The notes under the pieces are model-generated. The model was not told the DNA's origin and ran no database searches. It saw only the letters and a list, made by a program, of their open reading frames with translations. A stretch of 64,000 nt of DNA, taken from Evansella cellulosilytica DSM 2522 (lineage in GTDB: Bacteria; Bacillota; Bacilli; Bacillales; Salisediminibacteriaceae). The stretch's first letter is position 1; every line of letters starts with the position of its first letter. Location of the stretch: contig NC_014829.1 in the NCBI RefSeq assembly GCF_000177235.2, positions 4,030,001-4,094,000 on the forward strand. The letters run 5' to 3'. This document shows, piece by piece, positions 8,903-18,174 of this stretch. Position numbers and translations under genes: made by a program.

Positions 8903-9788
8903 ACGAAACCGAAATTATCTTTTTAATGTCCTTGATATTCTCATCAGTTAAAGTATTTTTAGAATACCTTAAGTCTACACTTATATCATGACTATAAGTA
9001 ATTTTTACAGCCGTTTTCATAGCAACGATAAACGAATCTATGCAATCATATATTTTTACAATTTGGTTTATTTTCTGTTGATTTTCAAATAACTTATTAA
9101 AGTCCTTTTCTTGAAATGCACGATAAGTCTGTAAATATAAGCTTGGGTTAAAATTAGTTGTACCCCCGATTATTCCATCACCTCCAGAAAGTAAGTTTGG
9201 AATTAAAAATTCATCCAATCCAGACAACACTGAAAAGTCCTTCCTAACTGTTTTAATTTCTTGAATGTATTTTCTCGTGTTTGAAAAGTTACTCACCGTA
9301 TCTTTTATTCCAACTAAATGATTATATTTTATAGCTAGCTTTTTCACTAATTCTATTGATAAGTTTGATGAGGTACGTTCAGGAAAATTATACAAAATGA
9401 TAGGTATAGAAGATTGATCCAATATAGTGCTGTAATAATTTAATAGACTTTCTTCTGTTTGTCCTAGAAAGAATGGAGATATAACCATACAGGCATCAAT
9501 ACCAATGCTGTCAGCAACTTGATTAAATTTAACCACATCTGCGACATTGTTATCCCCTGTACCGACGATAACCTTTGTCCTTGTACCTACGAAATCTTTT
9601 ATTTCCTTTGTATATGCAATTTTTTCGCTAAGAGTTAAATGCATAAACTCACCAATTGTGCCTAGCAATACAATTCCATCAATGTCTTGCTCAATTAAAT
9701 CATTAATTAGCATTTTATTTGCTTCATAATCAATCTCTCCATTTTCGTTAAACAGTGTTACCAGTGGTGTATATATACCTTTAAACAT
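8901..9788 (-). CDS. DapA-family aldolase/lyase in the ureide operon
   Basis: A 295-residue class I aldolase-fold enzyme of the dihydrodipicolinate synthase/N-acetylneuraminate lyase superfamily. The Schiff-base lysine is Lys162 in LVGIKDT, the catalytic tyrosine is Tyr133 in ILYNFPERTS, and the substrate carboxylate loop is GTIGEF (usually GTTGE). ATG 9788 is preferred because GGGGTG precedes it closely and leaves a 13-base gap to the carbamoylase; an upstream frame would overlap that gene. The superfamily cleaves or forms 2-oxo acids, so here it probably splits the 2-oxo acid made from the ureide-derived amino acid, releasing pyruvate or a relative. The exact substrate is not inferable. Confidence 0.85.
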   Translation of the reverse strand: MFKGIYTPLVTLFNENGEIDYEANKMLINDLIEQDIDGIVLLGTIGEFMHLTLSEKIAYTKEIKDFVGTRTKVIVGTGDNNVADVVKFNQVADSIGIDACMVISPFFLGQTEESLLNYYSTILDQSSIPIILYNFPERTSSNLSIELVKKLAIKYNHLVGIKDTVSNFSNTRKYIQEIKTVRKDFSVLSGLDEFLIPNLLSGGDGIIGGTTNFNPSLYLQTYRAFQEKDFNKLFENQQKINQIVKIYDCIDSFIVAMKTAVKITYSHDISVDLRYSKNTLTDENIKDIKKIISVS

Positions 9789-9801
9789 CGGTTCACCCCT
9801 T

Positions 9802-11040
9802 TTATAAATATCCATCGGCAGATTTTTGAATAGTACTTAACAATAATTTGGTACCCAGCGCTACATCTTCTTCAGTAGAGTATTCTTCAGGACAATGGCT
9901 CAATCCGTTTTTACTACGAATAAATATCATTCCAGTTGGACATAAAGCATGTAAATTCATCGCATCATGTGCAGCACCACTTGGCATAATGAATGCTGGT
10001 ATGTTATATTCATGAGCTGAACTTTCCATTAGAGACACTATATTTTCATTTAATAAAATGGGTTGTGTATTTTGGGTTGTAATAATATCGTACTTTAGGC
10101 TTCTATTTTCACAAATATCGTCTATATAATCTTTTATTCTATTAACCGCTTTTATTCTATTTTGAGGGTTAATATCACGATAGTCTAAAGTGAATTCTAC
10201 CTTTTCAGGTATAACATTATGTCCTCCAGGATACGCCTTTATAAAACCTACTGTTCCACGAATTGTCTTTCCTTCCTCTAAAGCAGACCTTTCCACTTCT
10301 TGAATAACCATTCCGGCAGCAACCATAGGGTCTTTCCTTAACCCCATAGGTGTTGCCCCTGCATGACCTGATCTTCCGTAAATACTTACCTTCATCTGAT
10401 AGGGACCTGCGATACCATTCACTATCCCTACTGGAATATCCTGACTTTCTAGCACTTCACCTTGCTCAATATGTAGTTCAAAAAATGCTGTGTAATCCCC
10501 TTTCGTACGTACTGCTTCATGAATTTCATCGGGTTTTGCACCAAACGATTTCATCGCATCTCGTAAAATCACTCCTTCATTATCTATTAACGAATCAACG
10601 ATGCTATTGTCTAACCTTCCCGCTATCCCCATACTCCCCATTAATCCACCTGCAAACCTACTCCCCTCTTCATTTACAAATATCACCATTTCTATTGGTA
10701 GATCGGTTATAATATCATTTTCCTCAAATACTTGTAGTACCTCTAAGGCTGCTATGACACCAGCAACCCCATCAAATTTCCCTCCATTTGGAACTGTATC
10801 TAGATGTGATCCTGCTAATACTGGAGGACCTTCCCTCTTTCCTTTACGACGACCGTATACATTTCCTAAAGAATCACTCGTTACATGCAAATTAGCTTCT
10901 TTCATCCACTTTATAACTAAATCTGTAGCCTGCCGATCCTCTAACGAGAAAGCGAAACGGCTAACTCCTCCATGTTTCGTTGCTCCAATACATGATAATT
11001 GATGTATTCTCTCCCATACTCTCTTAGTATTAATTTCCAT
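9802..11040 (-). CDS. M20 family carbamoylase/allantoate amidohydrolase
   Basis: A 412-residue zinc- or manganese-dependent amidohydrolase of the N-carbamoyl-L-amino-acid hydrolase/AllC/ureidopropionase group. Metal ligands can be seen at His79 in GSHLDTVPNGGKFDG, Asp90, Glu125 in NEEGSRF, His190 in ELHIEQG and a C-terminal His in AAHDAMN. It removes the carbamoyl group as ammonia and carbon dioxide from the ring-opened ureide. The RBS AAGGGGGAT is well placed. It follows the cyclic amidohydrolase gene, which would supply its substrate. Whether it is specific for an N-carbamoyl amino acid or for allantoate is open. Confidence 0.9.
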   Translation of the reverse strand: MEINTKRVWERIHQLSCIGATKHGGVSRFAFSLEDRQATDLVIKWMKEANLHVTSDSLGNVYGRRKGKREGPPVLAGSHLDTVPNGGKFDGVAGVIAALEVLQVFEENDIITDLPIEMVIFVNEEGSRFAGGLMGSMGIAGRLDNSIVDSLIDNEGVILRDAMKSFGAKPDEIHEAVRTKGDYTAFFELHIEQGEVLESQDIPVGIVNGIAGPYQMKVSIYGRSGHAGATPMGLRKDPMVAAGMVIQEVERSALEEGKTIRGTVGFIKAYPGGHNVIPEKVEFTLDYRDINPQNRIKAVNRIKDYIDDICENRSLKYDIITTQNTQPILLNENIVSLMESSAHEYNIPAFIMPSGAAHDAMNLHALCPTGMIFIRSKNGLSHCPEEYSTEEDVALGTKLLLSTIQKSADGYL

Positions 11041-11081
11041 CTCAATCCCCCTTAGTAAAGTCGAAGGTATATGAAATAATA

Positions 11082-11117
11082 ACTGCAGCTTGATAGTAAA
11101 ACTATCAATACTGCAGT
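11082..11117 (-). other. Intra-operon hairpin
   Basis: ACTGCAGCTTGATAGT (11082-11097) pairs almost fully with ACTATCAATACTGCAGT (11101-11117). No T run follows on the minus strand, so it more likely sets transcript stability or partial readthrough than ends transcription. Confidence 0.55.
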
Positions 11118-11161
11118 AATATATCTTTTTTTATAAGGCAATGATACACAAAAAATGACTT

Positions 11162-12526
11162 CTATAAATCATAATTTCTAGTTTTCTTGACCCACTTACC
11201 GTAGCCTTTCTCTCCGATTACTTCACCTTCCTGATATACTTTAGTTCCTCTCACAAAAGTTGCTAACACCTTCCCTGTAATATTCATGCCTTCAAACATA
11301 GACCATCCTGATTGTGCGCGAAGGTTTTTCGCTTCTATATTCCACTCTTTTTTATCATCAATGATGGCAAAGTCTGCATCACAACCTACTTCTATACTTC
11401 CCTTTTGTGGGTATAAACCCATTAACTTAGCAGGGTTATATGACATTAATTTTGCAAATGTCGGGAGATCTATGTTTCCTTTGTGAACACCTTCATGAAA
11501 CACTAACGGAACCATTGTCTCTATACCTGGGCTCCCTGACGGATTATCGAAGACATTTGGTGCTTCCACACCTGGGTGTGGTGCATGGTCAGAAGACACC
11601 ATATGTATTTTCCCCTCGCGGATTTTCTTCCATAAACCTTGCCTGCTATCTTCACTACGAAGTGGCGGGTTAATTTTAAAATGTGACCCTACTTTTTTCC
11701 AATGGTCCTCATTACTAATTAAATAGTGTGGACAAGTTTCTCCAGTAACCTTTACACCTTCAGCTCTAGCTTGCATAATTAAATCAAAAGACCGTGGAAC
11801 ACTTACATGTACAATATGGAGACGCATATCCAAAGCTCGAGCAAACTCGATAGCTGTATGAACAGAAACAACTTCTGTAAATTCTGGTCTTGTTTCATGA
11901 TGTGCAGCTAAATACGTTTTGCCTTCCTTTGTATACTTATCAACTAAATAATTTATTACCCATTCATTTTCTGCATGGACCATTCCCACCTGGTTCACCT
12001 TAGCAATTCTTTCAAACATAGCATATAATTCACCGTCATCTACCGCTCTCATTCCATATGCATGCGCACCAGATGTAGTATGCATTAGCATTTTATATCC
12101 TGTAACGCCTTTATCAGCCACTTCAATGATATTATCCATTTTTTCTGGCAATCCAGCTGCTAATAGTGAAAAGTCTACAATTGCCTCTTTTGCCGTTTTT
12201 TCAGCTTTAGTATAGATGTCATCAGAACTACTAGGAGCACCACCTAAATCTAATGGGTGATCATTTATAGTTGTCACTCCTCCAGCAGCTGCTGCAGATG
12301 TAGAATTCCAATGACCTTCTTCCGCAGTTCCTAATGAATGTGTATGAGTATCTACAGCTCCTGGTAAAATAAGTAGATCACCATAATCTACTTCTTCTTC
12401 GGCTGGTGGCATTGTAGATTTATCACCGATACTTACAATTTTTCCATCTTTTACTGCAATTGACGTTCTATCATAAACACCGTGAGGACTTACCACTTTT
12501 CCAGTTAAAATTGTATCTACTGTCAT
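11162..12526 (-). CDS. Cyclic amidohydrolase (hydantoinase/allantoinase family)
   Basis: A 454-residue metal-dependent amidohydrolase that opens cyclic ureides. It has the DTHTH metal motif (His61, His63), a candidate carbamylated lysine Lys145 in GYKML, His184 in MVHAEN, a further His in HIVHVS and the Asp of SSDHAPH. The segment EEGHWNSTSAAAAGGVTT lies where allantoinases have WEGF-TG-AAAAGG, so the enzyme is closer to allantoinase than to D-hydantoinase by eye, but the following HPLDLGGAPSS departs from the allantoinase MPLNS-PPT loop. That loop lines the substrate pocket, which suggests a different substrate. RBS GAGGAG upstream. Confidence 0.9.
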   Translation of the reverse strand: MTVDTILTGKVVSPHGVYDRTSIAVKDGKIVSIGDKSTMPPAEEEVDYGDLLILPGAVDTHTHSLGTAEEGHWNSTSAAAAGGVTTINDHPLDLGGAPSSSDDIYTKAEKTAKEAIVDFSLLAAGLPEKMDNIIEVADKGVTGYKMLMHTTSGAHAYGMRAVDDGELYAMFERIAKVNQVGMVHAENEWVINYLVDKYTKEGKTYLAAHHETRPEFTEVVSVHTAIEFARALDMRLHIVHVSVPRSFDLIMQARAEGVKVTGETCPHYLISNEDHWKKVGSHFKINPPLRSEDSRQGLWKKIREGKIHMVSSDHAPHPGVEAPNVFDNPSGSPGIETMVPLVFHEGVHKGNIDLPTFAKLMSYNPAKLMGLYPQKGSIEVGCDADFAIIDDKKEWNIEAKNLRAQSGWSMFEGMNITGKVLATFVRGTKVYQEGEVIGEKGYGKWVKKTRNYDL

Positions 12527-12556
12527 ACTAATCGCTCCTCTATAATATATTTAAAT

Positions 12557-13534
12557 TTACGATTTCTTAATGCGCTGATAAGACGTAATCGCAACAGCTA
12601 AAATAATGATTAATCCTTTTGCAATGTCTTGGTAATAATACGGAACATTTAATAAGGTTAATCCGTTTCCTAAAACCCCGATAATTAATGCACCTACAAA
12701 CGTACCAGCTAAATTAGGTTCTCCATTTCTAAAAGCAGTTGCTCCAAGAAAAACACAGGCAATCGCATCTAACAGTAATCCATCTCCTGCTAATGGATGA
12801 GCAGCGCCTAATCGTGCGGTTAGTACTACTGCTGTAACAGCCAAACCTATTCCACAAATGACATATGACAACATAAGATTTCTTTTGGTGTTAACGCCAG
12901 AAAGCATTGTTGCTTCCTCATTACCTCCGATGGCATGAATATATCTTCCATTTTTAGAGTGGTATAAGAAAAAATAAATAAATGCCATAAAAGCTAGCAT
13001 GATAAAAATTGGCATTGGAATACCAAATAAATACCACTGGCCGATTGCTCTAAATCCTCCTGGTAATCCAGAAATGGGATGGCCGTTTGTATATGCTTGG
13101 TTTATACCTGAAACAAGGAATCCTACTGCTAAAGTTCCAACAAAATCTGGAATACCTATATAAGCAACGAAGAAACCATTTACTACGCCAATAATTGCAC
13201 CTACTATTATAGTCATGATGATAGCTATCCATATAGGAACACCATTAACCATTAATGCAGCGGCAAAAACCCCTAAAGCGCTACAAACATAACCAATGGA
13301 TAAGTCGATTCTTTTCGTTACCATAACCGCAGTTAGTCCAGCACCCATAATCGATAGCATTGCTATTTGTCGTAACACAGTTAAACCATTATTTACAGTA
13401 GCGAAAACCGGACTTAATATTGAAAAAATAATACACAGAATAATAAAACCTATTAGTGTTCCGTATACCTTAAAAAACTTAGATACATCAAAATTAAATT
13501 TACTCGTTCTACTAGTTTCTACATTTGTACTCAT
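12557..13534 (-). CDS. Sugar-type ABC transporter permease (RbsC family)
   Basis: A 325-residue integral membrane protein with about eight to ten segments and the family signature GGNEEATMLSGVN followed by GLAVTAVVLTARLGAAHPLAGDG (quoted in part: AHPLAGDG, LGATAFRNGEP). It forms the membrane channel of the RbsABC-type importer with the ATPase and binding protein encoded upstream. Its place in a ureide operon implies that the importer carries the ureide or a riboside-like conjugate rather than ribose. RBS GGGAGG is about ten bases before the ATG. Confidence 0.9.
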   Translation of the reverse strand: MSTNVETSRTSKFNFDVSKFFKVYGTLIGFIILCIIFSILSPVFATVNNGLTVLRQIAMLSIMGAGLTAVMVTKRIDLSIGYVCSALGVFAAALMVNGVPIWIAIIMTIIVGAIIGVVNGFFVAYIGIPDFVGTLAVGFLVSGINQAYTNGHPISGLPGGFRAIGQWYLFGIPMPIFIMLAFMAFIYFFLYHSKNGRYIHAIGGNEEATMLSGVNTKRNLMLSYVICGIGLAVTAVVLTARLGAAHPLAGDGLLLDAIACVFLGATAFRNGEPNLAGTFVGALIIGVLGNGLTLLNVPYYYQDIAKGLIIILAVAITSYQRIKKS

Positions 13535-13568
13535 TCATAATGACCTCCCTATTATTTCTTCTAAATGA

Positions 13569-15077
13569 TCAACCTTCTATTGCATAAGATAGAATTTTGT
13601 CTGCTTCTAACTCTTCACTAGTGAGTTCGCCTGTAATTTTTCCCTCTTTCATAACAAGCACCCTATCACAGACGGCTTGAATTTCTGGTATTTCAGAAGA
13701 AATCATAACTACAGCAGTACCCTCTTTAGCTAGGTCATTAATCAATTGATAAATCTCCCCTTTTGATCCAACGTCAATCCCTCTCGTCGGTTCGTCCAGA
13801 ATAAACACCTTTACAGGTCTACTCATCCACTTTGCTAGGACGACCTTTTGCTGATTACCTCCACTTAAGTTTGAAACTAACTGCTCAGCACTTCCTGTTC
13901 GTACCCGTAGTTTTTTTATAAGATCTTTCGCTACTTGACGTTCCTTTTTTTGATTTAAGAATGGACCAACGCAAAAACTACTAAGGTTGCCTAATGATAT
14001 ATTCGATCTAATTGATAAGTCTAAAACAACTCCTTGCTTTCTTCTTTCCTCTGGAACTAAAACAAGCCCAGCATCAACGGCATCACTCATATCGTTCAGT
14101 TTAATTTTCTTTCCTTCAAGGAAAATATCGCCGCTATTCCTTTTGTCTATTCCTAATAATGCCCTTACCATTTCAGTTCGCCCAGCACCAACTAATCCTG
14201 AGATTCCTAGAATTTCACCACGTCCAACAGAAAAATTAATATCTTTTACCCTCGCATTTGAGAGGTTTTCAACACGTAATACTTCTTCATTCTTATCAGT
14301 ATTTGTTTGTTCATTAGATACTTTTTTTATTGCACTACTAAATTCTCGGTTTACCATCAGGTTAATGAGTTCCTCTATTTTTACCTCTGTAGTCTTTTTC
14401 GTACCTACTGTTTTTCCATCACGAAGAACTGTTATTTCATCACAAACTTTATAGATTTCCTCAAGGTGATGAGATATATATATAATTGAAATCCCTTCAG
14501 ACTTCAGATATTTGACATAATCTAGTAATTTTTCCACCTCCTGATGTCCTAACCTAGCTGTTGGTTCGTCCATGATAATTACTTTTGCGTTTAAAGATAA
14601 AACCTTTGCTATAATTACCATCTGTTGTTCAGATACACTTAAATCGTTTACTACCGTTTTAGCACTTAGTTTGATATTTAAGTCTTTAAGTAGCGTTTCT
14701 GTATCTTTATAAAGCTTTTTCCAATTTATTAAATTTGTTCCTTTGTATTTAGGCTCTCTTCCTAAAAAGATATTTTCACCTACAGTAAAATACTGGACTA
14801 AACTTAGTTCCTGTGGGACTAGTGCAATCCCTATTGTTTGAGAATGAGAATAACTTTGAATATTTACTTCCTCTCCATCTAAGAAGATTTGACCATCATC
14901 TTTACTGTATACTCCGCTTAAAATTTTCATCAAAGTTGATTTACCTGCGCCGTTTTCACCTAACAAAGCATGGATACTACCTTTTTCTACTGAAAAATTG
15001 ACATTGTCTAGCGCTTTTGTTCCACCGAAACGTTTACTTACATTTCTCATTTCTATGATATTATTATCTCGTTTCAT
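13569..15077 (-). CDS. Sugar-type ABC transporter ATP-binding protein (RbsA family)
   Basis: A 502-residue protein with two ABC domains in tandem. The first has Walker A GENGAGKST (about 39-47), a divergent signature LSVSEQQMV and Walker B VIIMDEPT. The second has a degenerate Walker A LVGAGRTE, signature LSGGNQQKV and VFILDEPT. This asymmetry is normal for RbsA/MglA/XylG. It powers import through the permease encoded next. The distance from the SD GGGAGATG to the ATG is rather long. Confidence 0.93.
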   Translation of the reverse strand: MKRDNNIIEMRNVSKRFGGTKALDNVNFSVEKGSIHALLGENGAGKSTLMKILSGVYSKDDGQIFLDGEEVNIQSYSHSQTIGIALVPQELSLVQYFTVGENIFLGREPKYKGTNLINWKKLYKDTETLLKDLNIKLSAKTVVNDLSVSEQQMVIIAKVLSLNAKVIIMDEPTARLGHQEVEKLLDYVKYLKSEGISIIYISHHLEEIYKVCDEITVLRDGKTVGTKKTTEVKIEELINLMVNREFSSAIKKVSNEQTNTDKNEEVLRVENLSNARVKDINFSVGRGEILGISGLVGAGRTEMVRALLGIDKRNSGDIFLEGKKIKLNDMSDAVDAGLVLVPEERRKQGVVLDLSIRSNISLGNLSSFCVGPFLNQKKERQVAKDLIKKLRVRTGSAEQLVSNLSGGNQQKVVLAKWMSRPVKVFILDEPTRGIDVGSKGEIYQLINDLAKEGTAVVMISSEIPEIQAVCDRVLVMKEGKITGELTSEELEADKILSYAIEG

Positions 15078-15106
15078 AGGTACTGTTCATCTCCCTTGTT
15101 GAATTT

Positions 15107-15138
15107 CCCTACATAATGATTTTGATCATTATGTAGGG
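15107..15138 (-). other. Hairpin between binding-protein and ATPase genes
   Basis: A perfect 13-bp stem, CCCTACATAATGA (15107-15119) with TCATTATGTAGGG (15126-15138). There is no T run on the minus strand. Hairpins in this place commonly raise the level of the binding-protein mRNA over that of the downstream transporter genes. Confidence 0.7.
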
Positions 15139-15146
15139 ATTTTCTA

Positions 15147-16151
15147 TTAATCTAAATATTTAGCAACATTATCTTCTGTTACAATTTCATAAGGGATAGA
15201 ATAGAAACTTAATGTCTCTGCTCCACTTGCCAACTTCTCCGCTACCTCGACTACTTCAATACAAGTTGCTCTCAAATCACCTACTACAGTCGCAATAATA
15301 GGTCCACCATCTCTAATCATTTCTAAGGCTTCTTCTTCTCCATCAACCCCAACAATTAGAATGTCGTCTCGACCTGCTGCTTGAACAGCTTGAGCTGCAC
15401 CAATTGCTTCAAGGTCGAAGGTTGCCCATATTGCTTTAACATTTGGATTTGCAAGTAGTGCACTTTCTACACCGCTATAAGCAATTTCAACTGTACCTGG
15501 AAATCCAGAAGTAACTGTGTTCACATTTTCGATGAGTGGGTATTCTCTTAAAACTGCATCTTGAATATTTCTTCTTGCACGAATAGCTGGGTGATCATTA
15601 TGGTTAATTGTTATAATTTCCCCTTCATATCCCATTTCACCAGCAAGCATCATATATAATTCTGACGCTACTGCAAAATCATTCATCGCAAACATGGCTG
15701 ACGTGCCAGGTATCCAACCTGATTCTTGACTAATAACAGGTATCCCTGCATCTACAGCTTCTTGAACTACATTTGTCAGTGCATCTGTATCTCCATTTTG
15801 TACGACGATGACATCAACCCCTTGTGAAATTAAGTTTTCAATGTCATTTACTTGTTGAACTGCATGTCCATTTGCATTTACCATTACCGCATTATGACCA
15901 GCCGCTTCAATTTCTTCCTCAATATACTCAAACATATGGCGATTATGGATATTTGCTAAAGCATTAATACTAACCCCTATCGTTAATTGTTCTCCAGATG
16001 CTGATGCCTCTGACGATTCGCTTTGTTCCTCGTTTTGTTCGTCAGTAGTATCATCAGATTGCCCTTCAACAGGAGACTCTGAACTACACCCTATCATTAT
16101 CACGAAAACAAAAGTAATGAAAATTGCCAAAATTCCAAATCTTTTAAACAT
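15147..16151 (-). CDS. Substrate-binding lipoprotein of the RbsABC-type importer
   Basis: A 334-residue extracellular binding protein of the periplasmic-binding-protein/LacI-like family (peripla_BP_4 type). It has a lipoprotein signal peptide with lipobox MIGC (Cys near residue 22 of the preferred form), an acidic Ser/Glu linker, and then LTIGVSINALANIHN and VDVIVVQNGDTDAL, as in RbsB-like proteins. ATG 16151 is preferred to the ATG two codons upstream because AAGGGG is then eight bases away. It captures the operon's substrate at the membrane surface. Ligand unknown. Confidence 0.9.
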   Translation of the reverse strand: MFKRFGILAIFITFVFVIMIGCSSESPVEGQSDDTTDEQNEEQSESSEASASGEQLTIGVSINALANIHNRHMFEYIEEEIEAAGHNAVMVNANGHAVQQVNDIENLISQGVDVIVVQNGDTDALTNVVQEAVDAGIPVISQESGWIPGTSAMFAMNDFAVASELYMMLAGEMGYEGEIITINHNDHPAIRARRNIQDAVLREYPLIENVNTVTSGFPGTVEIAYSGVESALLANPNVKAIWATFDLEAIGAAQAVQAAGRDDILIVGVDGEEEALEMIRDGGPIIATVVGDLRATCIEVVEVAEKLASGAETLSFYSIPYEIVTEDNVAKYLD

Positions 16152-16191
16152 ATCCATTTCCCCTTTAAGTTTAATTTTGTATAAAACAGCT

Positions 16192-16926
16192 TTAAGGCTG
16201 TAATATCTGAGAAAATCCTTTAATAGATTTTTTTTCTGGAAAACTATACGTTAGCGATTTACTAGTTTTGCAACCCATATCTACTAGCGCCTCTGCCAAC
16301 TTTACCGCTGGACTAACACCATCTAATACAGGAACTCCTAAATCCATTTGCAATTGTTCTACAAATGTGACAAAGCCAGCACATCCAAGTAATATACATT
16401 CAGCACGATCTTGCTCAACAGCTGCTTTACTTGTTAATGCCAATACATCGAGTCCTTTCTTTAAATCTTTATCAAAATCTAACACGGTTAAATCAGTTGT
16501 ACGGATGGAACGACAAAACCTTTCTGCTCCGTGCATATGAAGTACTTCTTCTGTAATCTTTCTTGATCTATGAAGTGGAGTGACAATAGAAAAGTTCGGT
16601 GACAATAACTTTGCTGTAGCAATAGCTGCCTCAGCAATTCCAACTACCGGCTTTGATGTCACTTCCCTAGCTGCCCAAAGGCCAGGATCACCAAAACAGG
16701 CAATCACAAATGCATCTACGTCTTCCTCTTTATCACCCTTTATGACCTCTTCTAGGACACCAGGTATACATAAATAATCGTCATAAAACGATTCAATACT
16801 TTCTGGCCCCATACTTGGACTAACTGCATACACTTCTGAATCACTTCTTGCAAACTTTTGACCTGCTAACTCGATATTTTTAGTCATTGTTTCAGTAGTG
16901 TTAGGGTTTATAATTTTTATTTTCAT
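16192..16926 (-). CDS. Hydantoin/allantoin racemase family protein
   Basis: A 244-residue cofactor-independent racemase of the Asp/Glu/hydantoin racemase superfamily. The two catalytic cysteines are Cys77 in VIACFGDPG and Cys182 in LLGCAGF; the N-terminal KIINPNTTETMT is typical of hydantoin racemases. It would equilibrate the two enantiomers so that a stereospecific ring-opening enzyme can use both. First gene of the catabolic operon, directly after a promoter with an overlapping operator. RBS GAGAGGTG. Confidence 0.9.
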   Translation of the reverse strand: MKIKIINPNTTETMTKNIELAGQKFARSDSEVYAVSPSMGPESIESFYDDYLCIPGVLEEVIKGDKEEDVDAFVIACFGDPGLWAAREVTSKPVVGIAEAAIATAKLLSPNFSIVTPLHRSRKITEEVLHMHGAERFCRSIRTTDLTVLDFDKDLKKGLDVLALTSKAAVEQDRAECILLGCAGFVTFVEQLQMDLGVPVLDGVSPAVKLAEALVDMGCKTSKSLTYSFPEKKSIKGFSQILQP

Positions 16927-16948
16927 TTTTCACCTCTCTACTTGTTAG

Positions 16949-16978
16949 ATTACATCACATAGTCAGATTGTCTGACAA
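16949..16978 (-). promoter_or_regulatory. Promoter of the catabolic operon with overlapping GntR operator
   Basis: On the minus strand, -35 TTGTCA and -10 TGTAAT are separated by 18 bp. The perfect palindrome TTGTCTGACAA (16968-16978) covers the -35 box, and a FadR-type repressor bound there would block RNA polymerase. The same arrangement with the same 18-bp spacer is found at 19091-19120. It lies between the aminotransferase stop and the racemase start, so the catabolic genes have their own regulated promoter. Confidence 0.8.
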
Positions 16979-16983
16979 TATGA

Positions 16984-18153
16984 TCATAAAGAAACTCCCT
17001 CTATGCGATGTCTTTTAATAAATCGACAAATTCTTTTTACGCCTTCTATTAAATCCCTTTCTTCTGTTGCAAGTGATATTCTTATCATTTCTTTAGTTGA
17101 TGGACCAAATGTTATGCCAGGGGCTACGGCAACCTTATCTTCATTTAATAATTGAATTGCAACTTCATCACGATTGATATTTATATTAGAAACATCTATC
17201 AACATATAGAAGGCACCTTTTGGTTCAAATACCTTTACTCCAGCATCAGAAAACATTGCTGTTACTTTGTCTTTTCTACTTCTATATATTTCCCTCATAT
17301 TCGTTACGAAATCTTGTGGTCCATTAATTGCTTCTTCTGCAGCCTTTTGTGATACCGATGATGCGCATGAAACGAGTGGTTCTAACAATTTAGTCATTAA
17401 TGGCGCAATATGTGGTGGAGCAATTGCATAGCCAACTCGCCAGCCCGTCATTGCATAATTTTTAGAAAAGCCAAAAATACTGATTACTCGATCTTCATTA
17501 TCTAAAGAAAAAGGACAAACATGTTTTGTCTCAAAAACTATCCCATCATATACTTCGTCTGAAATGACATATAGATCTTGTTTTGAGGCAAAACTTAACA
17601 CTTTCTTTAGAACATATTCATTTAGGACTCCCCCAGTTGGATTCCCAGGACTATTAATAATAATTGCTTTTGTTTTTGAAGAAACTAATTGTTCAAGTTT
17701 ATCAAAATTAGGAGAAAACTCGTTTTGCGGTATTAATGGATACCTAACAGGAACTGCTCCTTGACTTATTAACATTTGCTCATAATTTGGCCATCCGGGA
17801 TCTGGAATGAGCACTTCTTCTCCTGCATCTACTAATGCAAGCAACGCTACTGCAATTGCTGTTACAGCCCCCGGTGTAATGATCACTTGTGAAGGGTCAG
17901 CAACTATTTCATATTTATCGTATACATGTTTTACAATCGATGTCCTTAATGATGGTAGGCCAGCATTAGGTGTATAATGTGTAAATCCTGAATTCATTGC
18001 TTCAGTTGCAGCAATCCTTATATTTTGAGGAGTATCTTCATTCGGTTCCCCTACCTCTAGATGAATGACATCTTTCATAGTTGAAGAGACGTCCATTATT
18101 TCTCGGATTCCTGAGCGTGGAAGATCATTTCTACTAATAGATAATGCTTTCAT
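16984..18153 (-). CDS. PLP-dependent class I/II aminotransferase
   Basis: A 389-residue fold-type I aminotransferase. It has VISDEVYDGIVF with the PLP-binding Asp and Tyr, and the Schiff-base lysine in FGFSKNYAMTGWRVGYA. N-terminal and small-domain features match the AspC/AraT-like group. In this locus it probably transaminates the amino acid released by the carbamoylase to a 2-oxo acid, which the DapA-family aldolase could then cleave. It lies 21 bases after the GntR gene and shares its promoter. RBS AGGGGG. Confidence 0.9.
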   Translation of the reverse strand: MKALSISRNDLPRSGIREIMDVSSTMKDVIHLEVGEPNEDTPQNIRIAATEAMNSGFTHYTPNAGLPSLRTSIVKHVYDKYEIVADPSQVIITPGAVTAIAVALLALVDAGEEVLIPDPGWPNYEQMLISQGAVPVRYPLIPQNEFSPNFDKLEQLVSSKTKAIIINSPGNPTGGVLNEYVLKKVLSFASKQDLYVISDEVYDGIVFETKHVCPFSLDNEDRVISIFGFSKNYAMTGWRVGYAIAPPHIAPLMTKLLEPLVSCASSVSQKAAEEAINGPQDFVTNMREIYRSRKDKVTAMFSDAGVKVFEPKGAFYMLIDVSNININRDEVAIQLLNEDKVAVAPGITFGPSTKEMIRISLATEERDLIEGVKRICRFIKRHRIEGVSL

Positions 18154-18174
18154 ATATACCCCCTAACGAATATA